Shown here in pieces: positions 33,396-43,321 of a DNA stretch of 64,000 nucleotides (its first letter is position 1; each line of letters starts with the position of its first letter). A model generated the notes under the pieces. That model ran no database searches. It was not told where the DNA came from and saw nothing but the letters and a program-made list of their open reading frames with translations. The stretch lies in the NCBI RefSeq assembly GCF_027595985.1, contig NC_073307.1:39728323-39792322 (forward strand), read 5' to 3'. The position numbers were made by a program, and so were the translations under genes. The stretch comes from Sorex araneus (taxonomy: Eukaryota; Chordata; Mammalia; Eulipotyphla; Soricidae).

Positions 33396-34124
33396 AGATT
33401 ATATAAAGCAACAGCAAGCTGGCCATCTATCAACCAGAGTGGTCTCTCCAGAAATCACCCAAAAACTCACCCAAAAAACACCTTTATATTTGATTTTCAG
33501 CCTCCAGAACAACAAGAAAATATATTCTTGCCCAAACCAACATGATCTATGGTATTTTGTTTGATAATTCTAACAGATTAATGCAGGTTCCAATAAAATG
33601 ATCTTAACATCCCCTTATTTCTAAAACAAAATAAAACAAAACAAAAAACCTTTCTTTTCTTTCACTAATAAAAAAAGACATACTTTCTTTTCCTTCTCCA
33701 AATCCCTAGCCTCAAACTTGCTTTCATTTTATAATTTCATCCATTTTTATTAAGCCTTTACCATCACATCTAGTAGGAATAGGGCAAAAATCCATCTTTT
33801 AACTTATCTCTTACATTAAAACTCCAACTACTTGGCTATTACCCAGCCACTCAAAATTAATTTCTCCCAAACTTATACTATCTTCATCTTCTCACAGCAT
33901 TGGCAACTTCTCTTGGCTTGCCTTTTTCTATTAATGGCATCCAACATCCTCCTCACTCTCTTCTTCCCACATCTAAAGTTGCCACCAGACTGAGACTCTA
34001 AATTGTTCTCTTGGTATGACTTCTCAAGGGCATTCTCTTTCTCCCTCACCTCATTTTCCACTCTTCATAGTCTTTCTACTACTCTTTAAATATAGTGCAT
34101 GAATTTGCCTCTAGATTATTTACT
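33396..34124. other. Unassigned sequence
   Basis: No repeat or gene recognised apart from an A/C-rich run near 33625-33650. Confidence 0.5.
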
Positions 34125-34140
34125 CTAATAGAAAACTTTT

Positions 34141-34318
34141 TTTTTCTTTTTTTTTTATTTTGAGGACACACCCAACAATGCTCAGGGTTCTGTACTCAGG
34201 AATTACTCCTGGCAGTGCTGAGGGACCATATGGGATGCCGGATTGAACCCAGGTTGGCTGCATGCGAGACCAGAGCCCTATCTGCTGTACCCTCCCTGCT
34301 GTACAATTGCTCTGTTCC
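34141..34318 (-). mobile_element. SOR-type SINE with TSD
   Basis: T-rich left end, reverse-complement SOR body with GGGACCATATGGGATGCCGG. TSD CTAATAGAAAACTTTT (34125-34140) and CTAATAGAAAACCTTT (34319-34334). The head contains a small duplication (CTGCTGTACCCTCCCTGCTGTAC). Confidence 0.93.
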
Positions 34319-34334
34319 ACTAATAGAAAACCTT

Positions 34335-34460
34335 TCCAGGGAAACTGGAGATATTGGTGGAGAAAAGTGGACACTGGTGTTGGAAGATTGTACTCCTGAA
34401 TCTCAATCATAACTAACTTTTCAACTTTGTAATTCATGGTAATTCAATTTAAAAAAGATT
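34335..34460 (+). mobile_element. L1 3' end fragment
   Basis: 'GAAACTGGAGATATTGGTGGAG..TGGACACTGGTG..AATCATAACTAACTTTTCAACTTTGTAATTCATGGTAATTCAATTTAAAA' is a diverged L1 terminal block. Confidence 0.78.
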
Positions 34461-34477
34461 TTTAAAGAAAAATTTTC

Positions 34478-34650
34478 TGGGGCAAGAGATAGTGTATAGG
34501 TAGGGCATTTATCTTACACACAACTGATGCAGCATGCAGCTGGCTCTCCCTATGGTCCCCCGAGCATGTCAGGAGTGAACCCTGAGTGCAGAGCCAGGAA
34601 TAAGCCCTGAGAACTGCCAGCTGTGGCCCCAAAACAAAACAAACAAACAA
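34478..34650 (+). mobile_element. SOR-type SINE, old
   Basis: GGGGCAAGAGATAGTGTATAGG head, CTATGGTCCCCCGAGCA, GAGTGCAGAGCCAGGAATAAGCCC and an (ACAAA)n end. Confidence 0.9.
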
Positions 34651-35262
34651 AAAACAGAAAAGAACTTTCTGCCAAATGATCTTATCTTTAAAAAATAGAA
34701 AGCTCAAATTATAGGAGCAATACATCAAGGACCACTTCATCAACTCTTTACTCTTGTGGGTATTTGACTTATATACTACTCCTCTAATTTGTGTTATATT
34801 ATAATTATGTGTTATAGACTATCACCATGAATTACCATGGTATGGTATTTATCATTTTATTGTGCAGTTTTCATTATAATATTGAATAAGTTTCATAGGA
34901 TCATTAAAATCAATGTGTACACACTACACAAAGTTTATCACTAGAAATACAATTCTATCCTTATCCATACAATTGATCCCTTTTTCCAATTTACCCACTC
35001 TCCTCCCCATTTTCAAAAGTTTATTTGGTAACTGCTAATTTGCCTTTACAACCTAAATGTTTGTCTTTGCTTTATTGCCTAATTTTTATTATAATAATAA
35101 TTATAGAATATAGAAATGCCTTGTGATAAATATTAAACTGCATGAAAACAAACAAATTCTGACTTCTTTCTCGCTATGCCATCTCTCTTCAGTAAATAAT
35201 TTCTGATTGATTTTCAGTCGCACTAAATTTTCTGAGATGCATATCAAATCTTCAGGTTAACT
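34651..35262. other. Unassigned AT-rich sequence
   Basis: Nothing recognised. Confidence 0.5.
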
Positions 35263-35271
35263 TATTTCTTT

Positions 35272-35697
35272 TTTAATTTATTCTTTTATTGAATCACAAT
35301 GTGGAAAGTTACAAAGCTTTCAGGTTTAAGTCTCAGTTATACAATTCTCGAACACCCATCCCTTCACCAGTGCACATATTCCACCACCAAGAATCACAGT
35401 ATATCTCCCCCCACCCCCCACCTCCCCAGCCCCCCACCCCACCTATGTAACTGATAAATTTCACTTTAATTTCACTTTACTTTGATTACATTCAATATTT
35501 CAACAAAAAACTCACTATTATTGTTTGGAGTTTCTCTCCCCCTAAGGTTGGACCTGCTGAAAAGGAAGCATTTGATAATTTGTTTTCCATTGCTGAGAAT
35601 GAAGAGATATGAGGTCAAGCGGCTGCAGTAGCAGCCACACGGCTTTATATTTCTGTATTTTAGTATTTTAGTAACTAAGTCCAGAGAAATATCTGCT
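35272..35697 (-). mobile_element. L1 3' end, long 3' UTR type
   Basis: Matches 10993-11410 nearly throughout (for example 'TTTTATTGAATCACAATGTGGAAAGTTACAAAGC', 'AAGAATCACAGTATATCTCCCCCC', 'AATGAAGAGATATGAGGTCA'). Short flanking TATTTCT (35264 and 35697) is a possible TSD. Confidence 0.92.
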
Positions 35698-35831
35698 AGA
35701 AATATTTCTAAAATTAAACAAAGACTGTCAAAAATTCAAAAGTGGATTTTACAGTCTTGGCAAAAAATTCCATTTTTTTAATCATTCAGAAAATTATTAA
35801 AGAGAAAAAGCTAGTTCAGCAACTGTTTCAT

Positions 35832-35981
35832 TTTGTTTTGTTTGGGGTCCACACCTTACTCCTGGCTCTGGGCTCAGAGATCACTCCTGATGGTGTTCAG
35901 AAAACCACATGGAGTATCAAGGATCAAACCTGGATTGGCAGCATGCAAACTTCCTACCTGTTATATTATCACTCCAGCCCC
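35832..35981 (-). mobile_element. SOR-type SINE, old
   Basis: GGGGTCCACACC..CTTACTCCTGGCTCTGGGCTCAGAGATCACTCCTGATGGTGTTCAG..ATCACTCCAGCCCC; reverse-complement SOR order. Confidence 0.88.
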
Positions 35982-36780
35982 ATATCAGCAACAATATACA
36001 AATTTGAAATGTTAACCTCCAAGAGTGACTAATTTGTCTTTATAGTTCAAGTCACAGGAGTCTGGTTGCATTTTTCTCCCCTGAACAAATGCAGTTATTC
36101 TGAACAAGCATGCACTATGTGTTAGCAAGCTGAAACCACTGTGTCTGCATTGGAATTTACTCATTGGCACATACGAGGCAGAAACTGGAAAACAAATGTT
36201 TTTTTGCAATGAGCTTTCTGTTTCCACAAAAACACCCACTCTTGCTAAGAATTAACCATTTGGACCTAAAAGTTTCCTCTTGAAATTTCTGAAAACCCTT
36301 TAGTTTGATCAATATTCCTACATATTTTTCTAATTATTTGGTACATCTGCATGAAAATATGTTCTTTGATTTAGCTATTCATTCTCGTAATAGCCATAAC
36401 TGAGTATTAGCATCATAATTTTCTGAATAATGCTCATTAGATTCTCCTATAATGTCATTAATGCATGTTTTATACTTTTCCTAAAGCACTCCATTCCTTA
36501 AGAACCATTCCGTAGTCTCATATTATTGGTACGCGAATGCAATAGATTCTTGATTGTTTGCTTTTCAGTTGTGTTTGTCTATCCTATTCATCCTCCATTC
36601 TTCTGTTATCAGCCCCCAATTTCATTTTGTGACACCTCCCTGTCCCAGGTCCTCAGCCTCGTAGGCTAATTGGTGGGTCTGACACCATTCCACAAACTGG
36701 GCCCAGGACTCAGCCAATGCCAGCCAACCAACTAATACTCTCTGCCCTCAAATTCCTGTCTTTACGCACAAAGGAATTAT
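35982..36780. other. Unassigned sequence
   Basis: No repeat or gene is recognised with confidence. Confidence 0.5.
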
Positions 36781-36782
36781 GG

Positions 36783-36951
36783 TTTTGTTTGTTTTCGGCC
36801 ACACCCAGTGGTGCTCAGACTTAATCCTGGCTCTGTACCCAAGTATCTCTCCAGACAGGCTCAGGAGACCCTATGGAGTGTCTGGAATCAAACCCGGGTC
36901 AGCTGTGTACAAGGCAAGTTTCTTACCCACTGTACTCTTATCTATTGCCCC
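36783..36951 (-). mobile_element. SOR-type SINE, old
   Basis: CGGCCACACCCAGTGGTGCTCAGAC..ATCCTGGCTCTG..GACAGGCTCAGGAGACC..AAACCCGGGTCAGCTGTGTACAAGGCAAG; older subfamily. Confidence 0.9.
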
Positions 36952-37715
36952 TCACAAAGGAATCATAAATCAAGTTGAATTCCCAGGACTCAGTCCAGAA
37001 ACTGGTAGGAACCCTTAGCATACATGTTCTCTCTCTTCTGGGGCTGCCAGACTGGAAGGATAGAGCCCGGACGTTTCAAGGGAGAACCCAACCTGAGAAC
37101 AAAAGCCAAGGGAAAGAAATGACAGGGGCAGAGAGACATTTTTGACCCAAGCACATTTGCATCTGGATTCAGAGACGCCTTCTCTGGTTTTTTTAAGTAT
37201 ATGAGGTGATCACTGCTTAAATTCAGCTACTTAGTAAGTCAATAAAGTCTCTTTTTAACTTGATGAGTGCAACTTGATTGTCTGTCCCTGGCCAAGGTAA
37301 AGATTTGTCTCTGGTATGCCATGGAGACCACGCTTCTCTTTGCTGCCCACCTCTCTGTCCAAAGCCCAATTCTCAGTCCAGGAACCTTCCTGTGGCAGTC
37401 ATACTACCAAGTCTTTGTTTGGCCTCGCTGAGAGTTGCAGCCACTGACCACCCCCCTCCCCCAGGCTGAGCTCTATAATAATGACCTTCTCTATACATAA
37501 CAAGTCACGGCAATTTTTAAATGTGGATTTGCTGATGAAAAAACCCTAAATTTCAGTTCCTCCTTCTGCTTGCCATTATATTTCCCCCAAAGACGTTTTA
37601 AATCATTTTAAATGGAAACAAAATAAAGAAAAACACAAAACAACAGATAGCAGTCATTCAGAACAGCATATAAGCAACAAGTGAATAAGGTCACCAGTGA
37701 GAGCTCTAAAATAAA
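36952..37715. other. Unassigned; possible ancient LTR 3' end
   Basis: 'AGTAAGTCAATAAAGTCTCTTTTTAACTTGATGAGTGCAACTTGATTGTCTGTC' (37215-37285) resembles the polyadenylation and U5 region of an ancient mammalian LTR. I cannot name it. Confidence 0.3.
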
Positions 37716-37721
37716 TCTATG

Positions 37722-37880
37722 GGGTCTAGAGAGACAGTATAGGGGCTAAGACACTTGCATTTTACTGACTCTGGTTCAGATTCTGGCATGATGGTCCAAA
37801 AAGCACTGCTAGGGGTTACTCCTAAGCACAAAGCCACGAATAGCCCTTGAGCACAACTGACTGTGTCTCAAACCATCTAC
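37722..37880 (+). mobile_element. SOR-type SINE, old
   Basis: GGGTCTAGAGAGACAGTATAGGGGC head, ATGGTCCAAAAAGCACTGC, GGGTTACTCCTAAGCACAAAGCCACG. Confidence 0.8.
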
Positions 37881-37902
37881 CACTGCCCCCTAAAGAAAGA
37901 AC

Positions 37903-37992
37903 TGGTGGGTCAGAAAGATAGCTGAAAAGTAGAGTTTGTACCCCACATGTGCGAAGCTCTGGGTGTGATCCCTGCACACCCCACATGTGCAC
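37903..37992 (+). mobile_element. SOR-type SINE head, old
   Basis: GTGGGTCAGAAAGATAGCTG..TGTGATCCCTGCACACC; the rest is replaced by a CA repeat. Confidence 0.55.
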
Positions 37993-38032
37993 ATACACAC
38001 ACACACATACACACACATGCACACACACATGT
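37993..38032 (+). repeat. (CA)n microsatellite, interrupted
   Basis: CA units with TA and TG interruptions. Confidence 0.9.
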
Positions 38033-38221
38033 GTAAGTGCACAGCTTTGATGATTTTGAAATAGACAAAGCTAATGACTGTACAGGTTGAGGGTCTCTCT
38101 TCACCCCTAACCTGTACCAGTTCATTTCCTATTCAATTTCTAGAAGACTATCAAAATTAATTCTTTTTATTAAGCTAATTTTAAAGTGTGCTGGGCAGTA
38201 TATACATTCACACTTACCATG

Positions 38222-38225
<4 letters not shown>

Positions 38226-38260
<35 letters not shown>
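38226..38260 (+). repeat. (CA)n microsatellite
   Basis: 17 CA units. Confidence 0.97.
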
Positions 38261-38261
<1 letters not shown>

Positions 38262-38264
<3 letters not shown>

Positions 38265-39166
38265 AGATGAACAGGGTGATATCCACAAGTTTGACCATGG
38301 GAAATACAGAGAAGGAATTATGAAAGTATCCTAGAAAACCTATTACCTGTATAACACCAAAGACACCACCACTCAACTCCACATTTGCACATAAATAAAA
38401 TTTTCATTAGTTGTGACTGATAGAAGATCCTCGATTTTCTAGTAGAAGTTGTGGAGGGATGGGATAAAACTTGAAATAAATTATTCTGTCGCCTCCCCAC
38501 CCAAAATTGAAACGTGTAAATTTTCCAAGCTTCATTTTTCTTCATCAAACCTGTTGATGTGGGACATTACATCATTCCTGAGTTTTTATCTCCCTCTTCT
38601 GAAGGGATGATCAAAGCAGTCTCAATAATAGATCAGTCTCATTAATAAAAGCTCTGTTCTGCTCCCGTGTACATGAGCTTCATTATGGAAAGTAATTGGC
38701 CACACTAAATTTACTGTGGGTGTGGGTTAAGGCTGAATGCCAGAGCACAGAGAGATTGAGGAGGGTGCCCCATGCAAGGTCGTACATGTTGTAAAGAAAG
38801 ATCAGGGCTTGTGGGGGAACAGAGAGAAATAAGATCCAATAAAAAGCACTCAACCTGAAATTAAGCTTTAACTTTTGAATACATGTCCTGCTGGACAAAA
38901 ATCTAGTGCCCCAAACATAGTGACTTGAGAAGATTTTGCAACCTCATCCCCTCCTTTGAGCCTTCCCCCCCCCACACACACACACACTGCTCCCCTCATC
39001 CCCATGTTCTAACAAGTAAAACTAGTAAGTTGATAATTTAACTCTCCTGCCTATGGCGTCAGCAGCTTGTAGTAAACACCCAAGGCATTCCTTGGAGCAG
39101 GCGGTGATGACAAGGGTCGCAGCTATCGTTCTGACATGAAGTTAATTTCCTATGCAGTTCCCAACA
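38262..39166. other. Unassigned sequence, about 0.9 kb
   Basis: No repeat or gene is recognised apart from a short CA run near 38974-38990. Confidence 0.5.
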
Positions 39167-39167
39167 G

Positions 39168-39336
39168 ATTTTCTTTTTCATACTAGGGACACACCCATCA
39201 ATACTGGGGGCATAGGGGGACATTCCCTGTGACACCCAGTCCCAGTGGTACTCAGGAGTCACCAAAGAGTACCAACACAATACCAGGGATCAAACTCAAG
39301 ACCTCTACCACTTTGAACCATATTCCCAGCCCCAAC
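39168..39336 (-). mobile_element. SOR-type SINE, old
   Basis: GGGACACACCCATCAATACTGGG..GGTACTCAGGAGTCACC..CAGGGATCAAACTC; diverged reverse-complement order. Confidence 0.75.
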
Positions 39337-39689
39337 AACACGTTTTATCTAAGTAAGATGGCTGGTAGTCTCACCTTCCACTACAATATTTCTGACAGCT
39401 AGATCACCAAGTACAAGGTGAAACGAGGTGGACAATTAATTTTTTAATGACAAATGGTAAGATTCTAGGTTTACTTGTGTGTGTGTGTGGGGGGGTGTTT
39501 TACAGGAGAATATAAGGCATGGAGTCTGGGGCCCTACCCTCTACCACTTACCTCTTCTCAGTAACTCATAGGACTGTTTAAAGAGTGAATGTAAACCACT
39601 TTTAGTATTCCCTTGAGTCAAGACTATGGACACACACATTCCTCCATTTAAGGCCAACCAAGCTTGTTCTTAGACTCTCTCCTACACTG
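39337..39689. other. Unassigned sequence
   Basis: Contains a short GT/G run at 39476-39496; otherwise nothing recognised. Confidence 0.5.
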
Positions 39690-39855
39690 GGGTGAGGGAA
39701 GTTGGGGCTGGGGCTGGAAGGGAAACTGGTGATATTGTGCTGCGAAATTATACTGGTGGAGGAATAAGTATTGGAACATTGTATGACTGAAACCCAATCA
39801 TGAACAACTTTGTGATGTTCTATCTCATCATGATTTAATTTTTAAAAAAATCTCT
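39690..39855 (+). mobile_element. L1 3' end fragment
   Basis: 'TACTGGTGGAGGAATAAGTATTGG..CATTGTATGACTGAAACCCAATCATGAACAACTTTGTGA..CTCATCATGATTTAATTTTTAAAAAAA' is the terminal L1 block. Confidence 0.85.
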
Positions 39856-40217
39856 CCTACAATAGAAAGGAAGGAGAGGCCAGCAATATGCACAAGGCCT
39901 GGAGGCAGAAGGACCCCTCAGGGCCCAGCCAGGCAGACCTAAAGCTGTCACCAGGAGTCTTCTGAGGACAGGCCTCTGCACAAGCACTTCACCTGTGAAT
40001 TTCTCATCAGTAAATATGCTGGTTTGCGCAGGGCAAACCTCTCAAAAGTAATGTGATGTAGTAGTAAGGTAATACCATGCATTTCAAAGATAACTGAGTG
40101 TATGTAACAATTAAAAGACAGGGGCAAAAAGAGGCTCACTAGATCTTTTGCTGACTTGGGGGCTGTGCACACTGATTGTCTGTATAAATTTGGCTTCCAA
40201 GCTCAACAACTCTTGAC

Positions 40218-40375
40218 TCCAGGGCCAAAGAGATAGTACAGTGGGTAGAGCATTTGCGCTCTACTGGGCCAACCTAACTTTGATTCCCCGCACTGCATAT
40301 GGTCCCTCCAAGTGCCATCAGGAGTGAGCATAAAGCCAGAACTATATCACAAACAAAAATTAAATATTTAAAAAA
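40218..40375 (+). mobile_element. SOR-type SINE, old
   Basis: AGGGCCAAAGAGATAGTACAGTGGGTAGAGC head and GCACTGCATATGGTCCCTCC; the body is shortened. Confidence 0.85.
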
Positions 40376-41079
40376 ATCTTATCTGCTTACGAGTCCTAAA
40401 ATAGATGTGGAAAAGTAAATTAAAGTTCCTAAGTAACTTTGAAACCTTTATTGTAGGGGCTGAACTAAACTAGAACAACATTTAAAACAATCAAGCAGAG
40501 GCCAGGGAAATGGCCCAAAGAGCTGGAGCCCCCACCCAGCCTGGGCAACTCAAGGTCTCTCAACACCTGTTGTGGGGAGGGAAAACCACAAAAAAATCAA
40601 AGACCAAGAAACATATGTGGCGAGTCCCAAGGCTAGTTTTCCTCCTTAAGCAGCTGGCAGATTCACTGAAAGTAATGCCCTGCAGGTACTCTGCAGAATC
40701 CCACATTTCTGTTCAAATTATGGGCTAACTCTACCATTAAAAACTTTTAAGTGCATATGAAAGACACTCAATCCCTTTTTAAAATCGCTGAGAAAACCTC
40801 AATAAACTAATCTAGAAAAAAAATTCTGATTCAAGTTTACATTTGAAAAACAAACACTATATCCTCTTTACAATTTCATTACCACTGCCAATAATGGGGC
40901 TTATCTAAAAAAATGTCTGAGGGACTTGAAGGCTTGCTCTTTCAGTCACTCTTCCTGCTTGAACATATATTCCTCTCCTTCTCTCCCCTCACCCCTAAGG
41001 AATTTTTGTTCAATAAGAACTATCTTGCTTCACTTTAAAAAACAAATTCATTTGGAAAGTGTAGAAATAAATTTTTTTT
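40376..41079. other. Unassigned sequence
   Basis: 40500-40570 looks like a very old SINE head (GGCCAGGGAAATGGCCCAAAG) but is too decayed to call. No gene. Confidence 0.4.
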
Positions 41080-41091
41080 ATCTATTCATTT

Positions 41092-41335
41092 GGGCTGGAG
41101 TGACAGCACAGCGGTTAGGCATTTCCCTTTCACATGGCCAACCCGTGTTCGATTCCTCCGCCCCCTCTCGGAGAGCCGGCAAGCTACTGAGAGTATGGAT
41201 CCCCCACGGCAGAGCCTGGCAAGCTACCTGTGTGTATTGGATATGCCAAAAACAGTAACAATAAGTCTCTCAGTGAGAGACGTTACTGGTGCCCACTCGA
41301 ACAAATCGATGAGCAACGGGATGATAGTGATAGTG
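41092..41335 (+). mobile_element. RTE-derived SINE, short type, complete, with TSD
   Basis: Complete copy: tRNA-like head GGGCTGGAGTGACAGCACAG, B box GTTCGATTCC, leader blocks (CCCTCTCGGAGAGCC, GGCAGAGCCTGGCAAGC, GATATGCCAAAAACAGTAAC), junction AATAAGTCTCTCAGTGAGAG, RTE 3' end (ACGTTACTGGTGCCCACTCG, ACAAATCGATGAGCAACGG) and GATAGT tail. TSD ATCTATTCATTT at 41080-41091 and 41336-41347. The tail is a GATAGT repeat, not poly-A, as expected for RTE mobilisation. Confidence 0.95.
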
Positions 41336-41347
41336 ATCTATTCATTT

Positions 41348-41930
41348 AGAAAACAAGCCAGGAAAACTGGATGACTGATTCATAGCACAATTCTGAATGG
41401 ATTGTGATAAGAGATGAGATGGGCGAGATTAGGCTTCATTCATGAAAGGCCCTCTCTGTTACAACAAGAATAATAGACTTTATTTATAAGAAGCTATTTA
41501 AGAGTATTTAGTTAATGAGAAGAGTGGATTTAACATGATTGGATTTTGCTTCTTTTAATAAGTTTATAGCGTCTCCATTGTCAATAAAGAATTCATTGGA
41601 GGAAGCAATAACTGAAATAAAGGCACTGTCATAATAATAATTGGCATGTTTAATAATACTTTTAGAAAGATAAGCATTGGGAATGATTTCAAAGTTTTGC
41701 CCATAATACACTACCCTGAGTAATTGGGCAAATGTCACTGCCATGTTTAGAGAATACTGAAGGAGGAATTTACTTTAGTAGTCAAGAGTTTACAGGTAGG
41801 AGTTCAATTTTGACTCTCTTGTTTTAAATGCCTATTAGTATCTGAGAGGATTATTTTGAAGCGAGATAAATGCTGAGCCTGGAACTCAAAAGAGGATTAA
41901 AAATACACATTAAAAAATTTAAAATATAAG
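41348..41930. other. Unassigned AT-rich sequence
   Basis: Nothing recognised. Confidence 0.5.
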
Positions 41931-42018
41931 GGCCACAGATGTGAGTCAGTGGTAAATCACTTGCCTGGCATACATGAAACCTGGTTCAATCCCCAGTGCA
42001 ATCACAAGCAAACAAAAT
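41931..42018 (+). mobile_element. tRNA-Ala-like SINE
   Basis: 'GGGCCACAGATGTGAGTCAGTGGTAAATCACTTGCCTGGCATAC' then B-box-like GGTTCAATCCCC, ending in a short A-rich run. Confidence 0.65.
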
Positions 42019-42250
42019 TTGAAATGCATGGTGTAAAAATTTTAACAAATCAACTGTGGCATTTTTCAAGAACTATTCTTGGAAGCCCAAGAATCTAAAT
42101 CTAGTGAAATAATAAGTTCACTTTTAAATTGGTATCATCTACTCTATTCTTTACTATAGAACGTTCTAGAATTCTCAGAATATAAACTATTTTCTTTGTA
42201 TTCCAGTAGAGGTAGAATATAGAAGTATCATCATTGTGCACATGTATGTT

Positions 42251-43315
42251 TGTAGGATAACATATCTTCTGTGTATGATAATGTAGCCTCAGGTAGTTTA
42301 GGTTTATTGGGTTACTCCTATCACAGTGCTCCCATTCCTCTGTGTTTATTTGTAACTCCTTTCTTTGTGTTCTGTTGACTTGTAAATATTGTTTTTCTCT
42401 TCAACTTGAGTCCTTTGCATAGTTTATTCAGAGTCATGCCCTTTTGCATGGGCACAGGAAGACAGTAGCAAATGCTATGCTTTTGTAACCTCGGAGTCAT
42501 TTGACTCTACATGATATTTTCCTCCTGGGCATCTGTTCTCTGGACCTAAGCCTCATCAGCCCAACTTCCTAGCACCCCCCAAAACAGGGTCCCGACAAGG
42601 GACAGGACAGACCCAGGGCAAGCGGTGAGTTATGTGCTACCCTGGCATCGAGATGGGCCTGGCCAAAGTGCCTAATGCTTACCTATAAGTTAAGAACTTG
42701 GTCATGGACAAATGCTGTCATGATCCAAAAAGTAATAACTAGATTCGGACCCTGCTAAGGTTAGGAATGATTAATATGGACTGAGTGCTATAGTCTGAGT
42801 CTGTGGCAAGATGTTGCTAGGAGAGCTGCCCTACAAGCCTCAATGTATCTCTTACTCTGTCCATACAAAAATAAATAGTATTAAGATGTTGATGAAGTTT
42901 TTGGACTGAGGAAAAGAGAGAAACACCTTAAAAGGCATTTTGGCTGTGGGCAGTCAGGGAGGGCTTTCTTATGTTGATTTTGCTACCAGGCTCTGTGTAG
43001 CCTAGCGGGCAAGGTGGAGAGAGACAAGTAGGTCTAAAGACTGGAGAAGAGGAGCAGAATCCAGAGAGTGGGGATGGAGGAGTGAGGAGCTAGGAAGGAA
43101 GAGTGCGTGAGATGAGAGAGATGAAAGACTGAATAAACAGTAACTAATCAGCAACCAGCTTGGTCCTCTTCTTCTTTCACCTGTTCTTGGCCAATAGCCA
43201 TCCAGATGCAGCCCATAAAATAGAGGCTTGAGAGCACAAACTCAGGCAGTGAGGCCGAGCCTCCCGGAGAGCCCGGGAACACACACCCTTCAGCGTGCGA
43301 GGATTTTTTTTCACA
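42251..43315 (+). mobile_element. Solo LTR with 6-bp TSD
   Basis: TGTAGGATAACATATC to TTTTTTTTCACA, 1065 bp. Flanks TATGTT (42245-42250) and TACGTT (43316-43321), one mismatch. AATAAA at 43132-43137 precedes the U5-like end. Shares the CCCTGGCATCGAGATGGGCC block with the other three LTRs. No internal retroviral sequence. Confidence 0.92.
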
Positions 43316-43321
43316 TACGTT

